From NCBI GenBank assembly GCA_017446745.1, contig JAFSQF010000082.1, forward strand, positions 1-48,906: a stretch of DNA of 48,906 nucleotides, written 5' to 3'. This DNA comes from Bacteroidales bacterium. GTDB lineage: Bacteria > Bacteroidota > Bacteroidia > Bacteroidales > P3. The notes beneath the pieces were generated by a model. That model worked only from the letters and a program-made list of their open reading frames with translations. It was not told where the DNA came from and did no database searches. Below, one piece after another: positions 8,768 through 16,948 of the stretch. The position numbers and the translations under genes are program-made. Position 1 is the stretch's first letter. Each line of letters begins with the position of its first letter.

Positions 8768-11539
8768 ATGAAAACAGGAAGACTCATGTTGGCGGCGATG
8801 ACGGCCTGCGGCTGTATGGTGTTGACGGGTTGCTCGTCACTGAAAGAAAGTTTTACTAACAATTTGATAGTAGAGGATCGCTACAGGATGATTCTCGACG
8901 GTTTGCAGGTGACGCTGCTGATAACGTTGTGCGCCACTGTGCTGGGGACCTTGTTGGGAGGACTGGTGTGCTGGATGCGCATGAGTCGACGCGCATGGCT
9001 GCAGCGCACTGCGAAAGTATATATCGATATCATGCGCGGCACTCCGGTGCTGGTGTTGCTAATGCTGATGTACTATGTGGTTATGGCACCGGTGGGAGCC
9101 ACGGGCATTGTGGTGGCCATCGTTACTTTTGCCATGAACACAGCTGCCTATGTCAGTGAGATGTTGCGCACGGCAATTGAGGGTATCGACCGTGGGCAGA
9201 CCGAGGCTGGCCTGGCCTTGGGTTACACGCGGCGGCAGACGTTCTTCAGGATTGTGATGCCGCAAGTGGTGAGGGCCGTGATGCCTGTCTATCAAGGTGA
9301 GGTGGTGAGCCTGCTGAAAGGGACGAGCATTGTGGGCTATATCGCCGTGGCGGACATGACGCGGGCTTCCGACTTGATACGCTCGCGCACGTTCGACGCT
9401 TTTTTCCCACTCATTGTGACGGCTGCCCTATATTTTCTCTTGGCCTGGCTGATTGGTCTGTTGCTGCAGTCGCTGGTGCAAAAGAAGCGCTTGAAAGCCA
9501 TCGTCGCGGCAGTGGCTTTGGCGATAGGGCTGCTGGCTCCCGGCCTGACGTGCCAGACCAACTCCACCAGCACCGACAGCGTGGCTGACGCCCCAGAAGT
9601 GTTCAAGTCCCTCTCCGGCAAGCGCGTGGGTGTGATTATTGGCAGCATACAAGACATGGCAGTCTCCCAATACGCCCCCGATGCCGATATAATGAGGATA
9701 ACCAACAATACCGACATGCTGGCCGCTTTGGCTAACGGCAAAGTGGACGTGGCTGGCGGCGAGAGCCTCACTGTGCTGTTCAACAAAGAGATAGCAGCAA
9801 AAGTGGATGCCGTGGAAGCCGACCTGCCATCCATGCCGATAGGTGCCTGCTTCCGGTTGGACAACACGCAGCTGAAACAGGATTTCGACAGCTTCCTCGC
9901 CGAAATCCGCAACGACGGCACCTATCAGCAGATATACGACCGATGGAAAAACGCCGACGACATTTCCGCCGTGACTTCGCCCCTCGGGCGTGGCACTGGC
10001 CAGACCCTGCATGTGGCCATCTACCCCGCCATGCCACCCTTCAGCTTCATCAGCTCGGGGAAACCCTCTGGCTTGGAGATAGACATACTCACAGAATGGG
10101 CCAACCGGCGCAATTGGCAGCTGGAATACCTCATCATGGAATTCGCTTCGCAAATCCCCGCCGTGCAGACCGGCAAAGCCGACATGGCAATGGGGTCGAT
10201 CAGCATCACCGAGGAGCGACAGAAACAAGTGCTCTTTTCCGACGGCTACATCGAGTCGCATATCGTGCTGCTGACCAGGAAAGGTGAGGCGTCGTTGCTC
10301 ACCACCCCACCTTCTCATCCCGACGCCTCTTCCAACGGAGCAGGAAAGGGATACCTCTGGTGGGCGGCAGGCCTCCTTGCAGCGCTATGTGCAGGCTTGT
10401 GGCTACTCGTGCGCCGCAAGCGTCGTGCCACCCCGCCCCACAGCAGTCCCCAAACCTCAGAAAAAGCCGATGGCGCGGAATGCCTCATCCGCATCTCTCA
10501 CCTTAAGAAAAACTATGGCAACCTCGAAATATTGCGCGACATCAACGTCGACATATATCGCGGCGATGTCATCTCCATCATAGGACCCTCCGGCACCGGC
10601 AAAAGCACCCTCCTGCGATGCCTCAACCTGCTGGAACAGCCCTCGGGCGGCAGCATCGTCGTCAATGGTGAAGACATCCTTGCCAAAGGCTTTCCTGTCA
10701 ACAAACTCCGCCAGAAGATGGGTATGGTGTTTCAGAGCTTCAATCTCTTTGAACACAAGACCGTGCTCGAAAATGTCATCCTCGCACCCTGCCAGCTGCT
10801 CCACATGCCCGAAGCCGAGGCACGCAAAGAAGGAATGGCTCTCTTGCGCAAAGTCGGTCTTGCCGAGAAAGCCGATGTACATCCCTCAAGCCTTTCCGGC
10901 GGACAGAAGCAGCGTGTGGCCATTGCCCGTACCCTCGCCATGAAGCCAGAGGTAATCCTATTCGACGAACCCACGTCGGCCCTCGACCCCACAATGGTGG
11001 GCGAGGTGCTCAGCGTAATACGACAGCTGGCCGACGATGGCCTCACCATGCTCATCGTCACACACGAGATGAAATTCGCCCACGACGCCAGCACGCGCAT
11101 CTTCTTCATGTCGGGCGGCTACATCCACGAAGACGGCTCGCCACAGCAAATCTTCGAGGCTCCTGTCCACAGCGCCACCAAGGCCTTCGTACAGCGCATC
11201 CGCAAAGAGGTGTTCGAAATCGACGGCCCCGATTTCGATATCCTGGGCATGCACTCCACCATCAATGCATTCTGTTACAAATACGGCATAACCGCGAAAC
11301 AGGAAACCGCGCGGCGGCTGTGCGACATAATGCTCAACGACTTCATGTCCGCCTACCGTCCCATCACCGTTCGCATCACCCATAGCGAGCAGACCGCCGT
11401 CACCGCCCTCGATTTCATGGTCGAAAAGATGGAATCTACGCCCCTCAACGACGCCCAACGCACCATTCTCTCCACCCTCTGCCAGCAGGTCGTCGAAGAG
11501 CCGACTGCTCGTGGCTTCCGCGTCAAACTTATCATTTAA
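8768..11539 (+). CDS. Single-chain amino-acid-type ABC importer: permease + binding protein + ATPase
   Basis: A 923-residue fusion that appears to hold a whole polar amino-acid importer. Residues 1-22 look like a lipoprotein signal (lipobox LTGC). Residues 40-245 are a HisM/GlnP-type permease with the EAA-like loop EAGLALGYTRRQTFFRIVMP and VVSLLKGTSIV. Residues 281-395 resemble lobe 2 plus the C-terminal end of an SBP_bac_3 binding protein (GKRVGVIIGS; DGTYQQIYDRW). Residues 412-510 resemble lobe 1 (FSFISSGKPSGLEIDILTEW; MAMGSISITEER). A membrane segment (about 528-552) leads to the ATPase (573-812): Walker A GPSGTGKS, Q-loop VFQSFNLF, signature LSGGQKQR, Walker B ILFDEP, switch VTHE. A ~110-residue tail (813-923) is unrecognised. 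The importer calls are firm; the lobe order is inferred. Confidence 0.85.
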   Translation: MKTGRLMLAAMTACGCMVLTGCSSLKESFTNNLIVEDRYRMILDGLQVTLLITLCATVLGTLLGGLVCWMRMSRRAWLQRTAKVYIDIMRGTPVLVLLMLMYYVVMAPVGATGIVVAIVTFAMNTAAYVSEMLRTAIEGIDRGQTEAGLALGYTRRQTFFRIVMPQVVRAVMPVYQGEVVSLLKGTSIVGYIAVADMTRASDLIRSRTFDAFFPLIVTAALYFLLAWLIGLLLQSLVQKKRLKAIVAAVALAIGLLAPGLTCQTNSTSTDSVADAPEVFKSLSGKRVGVIIGSIQDMAVSQYAPDADIMRITNNTDMLAALANGKVDVAGGESLTVLFNKEIAAKVDAVEADLPSMPIGACFRLDNTQLKQDFDSFLAEIRNDGTYQQIYDRWKNADDISAVTSPLGRGTGQTLHVAIYPAMPPFSFISSGKPSGLEIDILTEWANRRNWQLEYLIMEFASQIPAVQTGKADMAMGSISITEERQKQVLFSDGYIESHIVLLTRKGEASLLTTPPSHPDASSNGAGKGYLWWAAGLLAALCAGLWLLVRRKRRATPPHSSPQTSEKADGAECLIRISHLKKNYGNLEILRDINVDIYRGDVISIIGPSGTGKSTLLRCLNLLEQPSGGSIVVNGEDILAKGFPVNKLRQKMGMVFQSFNLFEHKTVLENVILAPCQLLHMPEAEARKEGMALLRKVGLAEKADVHPSSLSGGQKQRVAIARTLAMKPEVILFDEPTSALDPTMVGEVLSVIRQLADDGLTMLIVTHEMKFAHDASTRIFFMSGGYIHEDGSPQQIFEAPVHSATKAFVQRIRKEVFEIDGPDFDILGMHSTINAFCYKYGITAKQETARRLCDIMLNDFMSAYRPITVRITHSEQTAVTALDFMVEKMESTPLNDAQRTILSTLCQQVVEEPTARGFRVKLII

Positions 11540-11769
11540 CACACTTCCCTTCTTTCGTCGAACGCTTTCGTTAAGCTAATGCATATGAAGAAGATTCAGC
11601 AATTTTTTCGATAGCGCAAAGACGTGGCGACATCCATTACATGGCAACGGAATCAGGATGCCTGCGATGTTGGTACGCGGGCGTCCCCGCCTGCGATGTT
11701 GGTACGCGGGCGTCCCCGCCTGCGGTGTTGGTACGCGGGCGTCCCCGCCTGCGATGTTATTAATGAACC
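11540..11769. repeat. R1 repeat array before the transposase remnant
   Basis: R1 copies start at 11672, 11701 and 11730 with period 29; a partial CCTGCGATG precedes them near 11660. There is no gene between the ABC importer stop and the transposase remnant. Confidence 0.8.
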
Positions 11770-12152
11770 GTGGAGGAGACATTCAAGACTCTGAAGCTGG
11801 ATCTCGACATACGCCCGGTCTTCCACAAGTCCGACAAAGGCACCAAAGCTCACCTCCACCTGGCCACGCCTGGCCTACTGGGTTGTGTCCGTCACCAAAT
11901 ATATGCTGAAAAAGAAAGGCATAATCCTGCGTTGGTCGGAGCTGCTGCGCATCATGAGCGCGCAGCAGAGCGTCACCATAGTGGCGCAGCAGACAGGGCG
12001 GACGACAACTCAGGGTGCGGCGCTGCACAGCTCCGGAGGAGAAGCTCGAGGCCATCCAGAATGCCCTCGGCATCCCTGCCAAACCTACCTGCTCAATAAA
12101 ATTTGTGTGGTCCCAGAAATTACCATCCGCAGAAGAACCCAACTCTAAAACA
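11770..12152 (+). pseudogene. IS1634-type transposase remnant, C-terminal part, two frameshifts
   Basis: Three frames read in turn give the C-terminus of a DDE transposase of the IS1634-like group. First comes FKTLKLDLDIRPVFHKSD...KAHLHLA. A shift near 11866 leads to LAYWVVSVTKYMLKKKGI...WSELLRIMSAQQ. A second shift near 12010 leads to RRCTAPEEKLEAIQNALGI and ...IKFVWSQK. The N-terminal two thirds and any terminal repeat are missing, so the element is dead. Its end runs straight into the truncated hsdS gene on the other strand (junction about 12120-12175), which suggests that insertion or deletion linked to this element cut hsdS. Family assignment is from memory of the motif order. Confidence 0.75.
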
Positions 12153-12405
12153 GCCACTTAGCACCCATCAGGCTGCAATGTGGGTTAACTGCTTGTTGTG
12201 TTATATGCTGTATGGAATCGGCCAATATATTTCCGTCCTGTCGGATGTCTTCCATTCGGAACCAGGGAATAGTTTCGCCGTTCCAAAATTCCGTATTTGA
12301 CTTTGGGGGTGTGTAGCCATTCCTTATTTCAAATATTTCACCCAATGGTTTATACTCCACCCCGTCCGGGCAATATTGCTGTATCAGTTTCTCTATCTTT
12401 CCCAT
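12145..12405 (-). pseudogene. hsdS: Type I restriction specificity subunit, N-terminal fragment
   Basis: HsdS gives type I restriction-modification its DNA sequence specificity. The 86 residues match the start of a target recognition domain: IEKLIQQYCPDGVEYKPLGEI, then NGYTPPKSN..FWNGETIPWFRMEDI and HITQQAVN. A full HsdS is about 400 residues, so roughly one fifth is left. Homology stops about 12170, where the transposase remnant begins. I chose the ATG at 12405 because an AGGAGG sits 9 bases upstream at 12415-12420, inside the end of fic; a longer in-frame start at 12426 would overlap fic. With one broken target domain and no hsdR nearby, the protein cannot be a working specificity subunit. 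Confidence 0.85.
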
Positions 12406-12409
12406 ACCG

Positions 12410-13276
12410 TCAGTCCTCCTGTTCATAGTAATATGAATAATCTATGCCTTTCATAAATATCTCCCTGCTGTTTATGTCGTCTGTCAGTGCGCCTTGCAGC
12501 AATGCCTTGATTGAAGTTGCGTCGGTGGTGCTTCTTTTCATTGCCGAAAGGTACTGTTTCTTGTCTATCCGGCTCCAATCAACACATTTCTTCAGCCGCT
12601 GCTTGAATATCATATCGAGCCAGATGCGTGTACTCCTTCCGTTGCCCTCCATAAAGGGGTGCGCCACATTCATCTCGACGTATTTGTCGACAATCTCGTC
12701 GAAGGTGGTTTCCGGCATACTCTCTATCTTCTGAAGATTCTCCTGCAGATACTCGGCTCGGCAGAACAGCGTGCCGTCTTTCCAAATGGTCTTTTGTCGT
12801 ATCTGTCCGGCAAAGTCATACAATCCACCAAAGAGGTAGGCGTGAATCTGTTGCAACGATTTCACCTTTCCTACATCCTTGACAGAAACAATGTTGCTCT
12901 CCCACAAGGTATAGGCCTTTTTGCGGCTGCGTCCGTCGATACTGTTATCGCTGTAGGTGAACCAATCAAGGAAGTTGACTGTATTTTTTGCCGGGAGGGT
13001 CTTTACCACTTCTTCGACATCCTCTTGTGCAAAGCAGTCCGTAGCGTAGCGTTTGCCGTCGGCTGCAAGTAGTTTCAGTTGTATACATTTTGAATACAAC
13101 TGACCATAGTCTGCTTTCTGTCTGTTCTTTACAGTGCCCCAGTATACACGAGGACGTGGACTCTCGGTAATGGCTGCCACTATATCGACAATGGAAAAAT
13201 ACCACTTGTTTTCTTCGTCGTTCCAGATAGCCCGAACTTCGTGGTCTTTGTAAAACCGGAAGGATATCTTGCCCAT
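12410..13276 (-). CDS. fic: Fic-domain protein with N-terminal Bro-N-like domain
   Basis: A 288-residue Fic protein; Fic enzymes usually transfer AMP from ATP to hydroxyl side chains of target proteins. Residues 5-95 resemble a Bro-N/KilA-type domain (DHEVRAIWNDEENKWYFSIVD). Residues 120-270 form the Fic core with IHAYLFGGLYDFAGQIR and the complete active motif HPFMEGNGR (206-214). Near the C-terminus SYYYEQ (281-286) resembles the class III inhibitory helix [S/T]xxxE[G/N], with Gln in the last position. The gene starts one base after the hsdM stop and ends just upstream of the hsdS start, a position where Fic genes are often found in type I restriction loci. Unlike its neighbours it shows no damage. 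Confidence 0.9.
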   Translation of the reverse strand: MGKISFRFYKDHEVRAIWNDEENKWYFSIVDIVAAITESPRPRVYWGTVKNRQKADYGQLYSKCIQLKLLAADGKRYATDCFAQEDVEEVVKTLPAKNTVNFLDWFTYSDNSIDGRSRKKAYTLWESNIVSVKDVGKVKSLQQIHAYLFGGLYDFAGQIRQKTIWKDGTLFCRAEYLQENLQKIESMPETTFDEIVDKYVEMNVAHPFMEGNGRSTRIWLDMIFKQRLKKCVDWSRIDKKQYLSAMKRSTTDATSIKALLQGALTDDINSREIFMKGIDYSYYYEQED

Positions 13277-13277
13277 A

Positions 13278-13784
13278 CTACAGCTCCTTTATAATTTCGT
13301 TAATCTGTGCCCTCAACTCGCTCTCGTGTGCCACTATCTGCTCAATCCGTGCATTTAGCTCCGCGATATCCACCTTCTCGCGTGTGTCCTCCTGCTCCAC
13401 GTAGGTGGATACCGACAGGTTGTAGTCGCCTCCCGCTATGCATTTGATGCTGTATGGAGGATTGCTGACGATGACCTCGAAGGGTTCGTCGTCCCAGTGC
13501 TGCGGCGATATAAGGGTGTCCTCACAGGCTATGTCGAACTTGTCGTAGTCGATGTCGTGCAGGAACATATTGATACGACACAGGTTGTAGGTCGTCAAGT
13601 TGATTTCCTGTCCTAAGAACCCCTGGCGGACATTCTCCTTGCCCAGTATCTTCGCTGACTTCAACAACAGCGAACCGCTGCCACAGGCCGGGTCATACAC
13701 CTTATTGACTTCGCTCTTGCCGAGTGTCGCCAGTCGGGTGAGCAGCTCGGACACCTGTTCTTGCTCTTTCTTGTTATCTGTCAT
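13278..13784 (-). pseudogene. hsdM: Type I DNA methyltransferase subunit with two in-frame internal deletions
   Basis: HsdM methylates adenine in type I restriction-modification. This 168-residue product keeps motif I DPACGSG (31-37), motif IV NPPY (108-111) and the family's C-terminal end (DYNLSVSTYVEQEDTREKVD). A full HsdM is about 500 residues. Comparison with the family as I know it suggests one missing block after residue 9 (MTDNKKEQE then QVSELLTRL, about 200 residues, the helical N-domain) and another after residue 114 (NPPYSIK then IAGGDYNLS, about 190 residues). Both joins keep the frame. The start at 13784 matches the usual HsdM N-terminus. It overlaps nothing and is one base from fic. 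Methylation activity is doubtful. Confidence 0.85.
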
Positions 13785-13933
13785 CGTTATAACTATCTTA
13801 TGTTTCCATTTGACCCCGTCTTGCAATTCGATAGGTGCCACGTATTATGAATGTTATAACGTAAAAACGTGATTGTTATTGCCCTGTTCTGCCAAAAAAA
13901 AAGACTCAATCGGGTATTCCGATGGGGCCTTTG

Positions 13934-14067
13934 CCATTTTACCACACAAATGCTTGGTTTTTCCGATACAACCGGTTCGGAAACCAATAAAAAACGGGTG
14001 CTGAAATATATCCAGCACCCGTTTCTATTTAGTGTATTTCTGTGTCTTACTTCACCTCTTCTTATAT
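13934..14067 (+). repeat. Direct repeat A (134 bp, about 85% like repeat B)
   Basis: Aligns from CCATTTTACCACACAAATGC to CACCTCTTCTTATAT with 20396-20529 in the same orientation, with only scattered mismatches and no clear gap. A terminator-like hairpin lies in the middle (13988-14024). The two copies bracket 6.3 kb that include the WYL regulator and the nuclease gene set. Confidence 0.75.
13988..14024. terminator. Hairpin with T-run inside repeat A
   Basis: AACGGGTGCTG pairs imperfectly with CCAGCACCCGTTT across a short AT loop, with A-rich and T-rich flanks, so it could act on both strands. Confidence 0.6.
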
Positions 14068-14575
14068 AATCAGTACTGGTTATCAGGACTTTCCAATTTT
14101 GTAGTACAATTATGGAACAAAAATCGGTTTTTTATCCCATATTTTTATATGGCAATATCTTCAAAGAACTTTTTGCAAAAGTACGAAAAATATTCGAAAC
14201 CCAAGGCAGTTTTGATGATTTAATTTCAACTTTGGATCGTCGTCTATCTGGTTGTCCCCTGTGTCCCATCCATCCCGAGTTCATCACATCCTTTGACCGA
14301 GATACACCCCGACTGATTTTCGAGTGGCCCGGGCTTCGAAATGCCTCTCGGATTTTTGAAAATGGTGTCGGACCATCAGGTTGTCCGGTTGCATCACCCC
14401 GAAAAAGGCCGACAAGCTTTCGAGGGTCGATATGTTTCGACAGGTTGCATCAGGGCTCAACCGGTTGCATCGGTGTGCATAGGTGGAAACGGTGGTCAAT
14501 AGTGGATGGTGATGGTTCGGGATGGGTGGGTACTTTGAGGTTGTTGGGAAGGATGGGGGAAGATGGGTCTATTAT

Positions 14576-14728
14576 TCATATCACAAACAGTGTCCTCAAT
14601 TTTCGGAGGGTGTTTATGGCCCGACTGGTCCGGCTCCGAACTCGACGTAGGGATAGTCCATCTCTCATCAGGGCAATCTCATCCCCGTACTGCATTAAAT
14701 AATCTACTTTAAGTTTCTTTCTTCCCAT
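14576..14728 (-). pseudogene. Short reading frame with a strong Shine-Dalgarno site, probably a gene remnant
   Basis: Fifty residues beginning MGRKKLKVDYLMQYGDEIAL. The start is preceded by AGGAGGTAATT, a near-perfect ribosome site that is rare in the rest of the window. The first ~29 residues look like real protein and may be the N-terminus of a DNA-binding or recombinase protein; the remainder is arginine-rich and low in information. I cannot name the family. A foreign origin is possible given the ribosome site. Confidence 0.35.
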
Positions 14729-15021
14729 AATTACCTCCTATGTCATAATTGTTGCGTTTCTTCTCGTTCTTTCAATTTGTCAAAGTTGATTATATAATGG
14801 AGTATGCCGACGACATCTAACTATTGAGAGTCGGTCTGTCATTCCGAAAAGTCCGGTGAAGACCCAGATGAGCCATCAACACTTTGAGAAAGTTGAAAAC
14901 AATGTTCTGTATTTGAAGGAATATAAGTCTGTTTATGGCAAGAAAAACTGATAATCTTTTTATGGTTGTAAAATCAATTAATACTGCACGTAAGGCCAAA
15001 TTGAAATCAAGTTATTATATA

Positions 15022-15726
15022 TTATATTAGATATTCTTGCCATAGATTTTTATGGGTTTCCCAAAATCTCTCTGGTGAAAATCCTGTGGGACGGTATGTT
15101 GTGTCTGTTATCCTAATATCACTCAGCAAATACAACGGCCAAATCGTCTCCAAACGATAGCTCGTATGTCCCAAAACGTACCAGACATAATCTTTCATTA
15201 CCAATCCTCTTGGTTCAAATAGTTCCTGATGATAAGGAAAACCAGTTCTTGGATGATGGTAGTATAAATCAACACACTTTTGCTGACGGATGGCATCCAT
15301 CAGAATATTCACATTCTCTACCCCTGTGGCTTTGCAGTCGATGTGCATATACTTTTTGTTTTCTTCCGAATCCTGCAGATGCTTCATTGCCGCTGATGTT
15401 TCAAATGCCATTAGAAACGGCATTGTCCAAGGGTTGTTGTTGCTCCGTGGCTCTTCCACTAGTCGATAGCGATACCTTCGGTTCTCTTCCGACAATGCTT
15501 TCTTCCCTACCTCGTGTTGAAGGCGGTTGACACATTCTATTTTGATACCAAACCTGTCTCGGAGTTCTTTCAAATAGTTGTGAAATGTCCTCTTGGGCAT
15601 AATCTTCTCCATATTCGGTTCATCGACAAGTCTGTCTATCAACTGGTCGAATGTGATTCCTGTCTCTCCAGCTCTACGAAACTGGGCAACCAGCCAAGAA
15701 AGCATCTCCAAATTTTTGTAGTCCAT
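15022..15726 (-). CDS. WYL-domain transcriptional regulator
   Basis: About 234 residues. The N-terminal part (MDYKNLEMLSWLVAQFRRAGETGITFDQLIDRL...PKRTFHNYLKELRDRFGI) reads as a winged helix. The C-terminal part carries a WYL core (about 150-225): CVDLYYHHPRTG, then YHQELFEPRGLVMKDYVWYVLGH, ending in RFWETHKNLW. WYL proteins often control defence loci (BrxR and CapW are known examples) by sensing a small ligand. I used the ATG at 15726 because a -7 element lies just upstream and the family usually starts there. The gene is divergent from the gene at 15917, with 190 bp between them, a layout that fits local control. Confidence 0.85.
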   Translation of the reverse strand: MDYKNLEMLSWLVAQFRRAGETGITFDQLIDRLVDEPNMEKIMPKRTFHNYLKELRDRFGIKIECVNRLQHEVGKKALSEENRRYRYRLVEEPRSNNNPWTMPFLMAFETSAAMKHLQDSEENKKYMHIDCKATGVENVNILMDAIRQQKCVDLYYHHPRTGFPYHQELFEPRGLVMKDYVWYVLGHTSYRLETIWPLYLLSDIRITDTTYRPTGFSPERFWETHKNLWQEYLI

Positions 15727-15746
15727 CTGATGTATTGTTTCTCGGT

Positions 15747-15755
15747 GCAAAGGTA
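15747..15755 (-). promoter_or_regulatory. -7 promoter element for the WYL regulator
   Basis: The minus strand reads TACCTTTGC, 20 bases upstream of the ATG at 15726. The close spacing supports the shorter start. A matching element for the divergent gene at 15917 is not evident. Confidence 0.6.
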
Positions 15756-15916
15756 CGAAAAACAATCCGTATGTAAAATAAATGTCATGCAAAAGTTAAT
15801 ATATCTGTGCGGAATTTTTACTCAAAACACTAACTGATAACTAATTGCATTTTTGATAAAAAGTTCTTGTTGGAAGTCATTCGTATTATTTAAGCAGATA
15901 GTAATTGCAACACGGT

Positions 15917-16447
15917 ATGAAAACGACAAAGGAAAACACCCAGAAGAAGAGCCTCGGCGAGGCCATCGCCAACGCCGCCAATGCGTGCAAAGTTATCTGC
16001 GCCATCAATGCCCGCTTCGCCCAGAATGGCCTCCCCATGCTCGTGATGAGCGACACCCACGGTATGACGGGAGAGAAAGGCAACCGCACCCTCTGTATCG
16101 ACAGCGACGACCTGGCTCTCCTCAACGCCATCAGTATGCGCGAGGCATTGCAAATCGCTGACCTGGCTATCAAAATCAAGCAGCGCGGCAACAATCCCTA
16201 CCCTCCTATCAATGTAATTCTCAGCGGCGACACCCGCAGGGGAATGTATTGGGCGAATCTGCTGGATGAGTTGCTGGGCCTCCACCTCAAAAGCCTGCCG
16301 TTCTCCTCGCTCTACAGCGGCAAGCACTATGATGGCAAGGGTCTCTTCATCATCGCCTCCGACCTGCCGGTGGCCGAGCTGAAAAGGGGCTTCCCGAAAC
16401 TGTACTCTGATGTCATACTCCTGGAGGAAACACCTTCGGGAGTATGA
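15917..16447 (+). CDS. Unknown protein, first gene of the nuclease-like set
   Basis: I do not recognise this 176-residue protein. It is soluble, with no signal or membrane segment. It starts with a lysine-rich MKTTKENTQKK, then an alanine-rich helix (LGEAIANAANACKVICAINARFAQN), a segment MLVMSDTHGMTGEKGNRTLCID and later NVILSGDTRRGMYW. The SDTHG resembles the first metal site of a calcineurin-like phosphoesterase, but the GNHD and histidine motifs are absent, so I do not call it one. GC content and codon use are those of the core genome, unlike the AT-richer genes that follow. Its stop overlaps an in-frame ATG of the next reading frame (ATGA at 16444). Confidence 0.6.
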   Translation: MKTTKENTQKKSLGEAIANAANACKVICAINARFAQNGLPMLVMSDTHGMTGEKGNRTLCIDSDDLALLNAISMREALQIADLAIKIKQRGNNPYPPINVILSGDTRRGMYWANLLDELLGLHLKSLPFSSLYSGKHYDGKGLFIIASDLPVAELKRGFPKLYSDVILLEETPSGV

Positions 16448-16497
16448 CTTCTCTAATTACAAACAATTATTTGTACAACAATCAAATAAGCACTAAA

Positions 16498-16833
16498 ATG
16501 AAATTATTTACAACACCCAATACGACAACCCTTGAAGATGGGTCAATCAAAGTCAATGTTCAGGCCATCACTCCCGAATACATCGAAAACCACATTAAAA
16601 ATATCGAAGCCGTTGAAAAATTGGACATTAACGAAGTTATCAGTATTATCCGTGGAAGCAATAATCTTGATGAGGCAAACAACTCACTTGTATCACGTTT
16701 TAATATCACGCACCAAATAGCTGATTTTATTCTAAATATGGAATTTGCAGAGGTGAGTGAGTATGTGGGGAACGAGGTGTTCTGTGAGGCAGAAATCGAG
16801 AGATGGAATGCACTGCGAGAAATTATACAGTAG
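16498..16833 (+). CDS. Small unknown protein with a GyrA tower-like segment
   Basis: About 111 residues from MKLFTTPNTTT. The run DEANNSLVSRFNITHQIADFILNM is reminiscent of the topoisomerase IIA coiled-coil/tower segment that usually reads eARxxLmxrFgLseiQAxaILdM, but no catalytic tyrosine domain or ATPase is present. This likeness is from memory and weak. An upstream ATG at 16444 overlaps the previous stop and would add 18 residues; I prefer 16498 because the added part is AT-rich and unlike protein. It may be linked by translation coupling to the gene before it. A new promoter for the next gene lies 30 bases after its stop. Confidence 0.55.
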   Translation: MKLFTTPNTTTLEDGSIKVNVQAITPEYIENHIKNIEAVEKLDINEVISIIRGSNNLDEANNSLVSRFNITHQIADFILNMEFAEVSEYVGNEVFCEAEIERWNALREIIQ

Positions 16834-16862
16834 AAATATTTAGCTGATTGAGAATAAATTCG

Positions 16863-16871
16863 TATCTTTGC
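16863..16871 (+). promoter_or_regulatory. -7 promoter element for the nuclease-like gene
   Basis: TATCTTTGC matches TAnnTTTG and lies 78 bases before the start at 16949. It could drive the three overlapping genes 16949-19768 as one transcript. Confidence 0.6.
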
Positions 16872-16948
16872 ACCTTGAAATTTAAGTCATTCAGTAGGAT
16901 AAAGGGGCTACCTGAATGAATATTATTTGAACAGCTCCCACAATAACA

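Larger units (their letters stand above)
13842..15021. other. 1.2-kb stretch without an intact gene, holding repeat A and coding debris
   Basis: Apart from direct repeat A and one short reading frame (14576-14728, minus) I see no credible gene. The plus-strand text NSVLNFRRVFMARLVRL (near 14586-14640) and the minus-strand text NIVFNFLKVLMAHLGL (near 14840-14910) look like diverged copies of one sequence facing each other. That points to decayed mobile DNA, which I cannot name. A 196-codon frame on the plus strand (14112-14702) has the composition of random sequence and is not called. Confidence 0.5.

Noticed and set aside
14112-14702. 196-codon plus-strand frame as a gene
   Set aside because: The translation is rich in Arg, Gly and Ser with no domain-like pattern, it has no promoter or ribosome site, and it lies over decayed sequence and a better-supported minus-strand start.
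15917-16447. Calling the 176-aa protein a phosphoesterase from its SDTHG
   Set aside because: The other four metal and phosphate motifs of that family are missing, so the match is probably chance.
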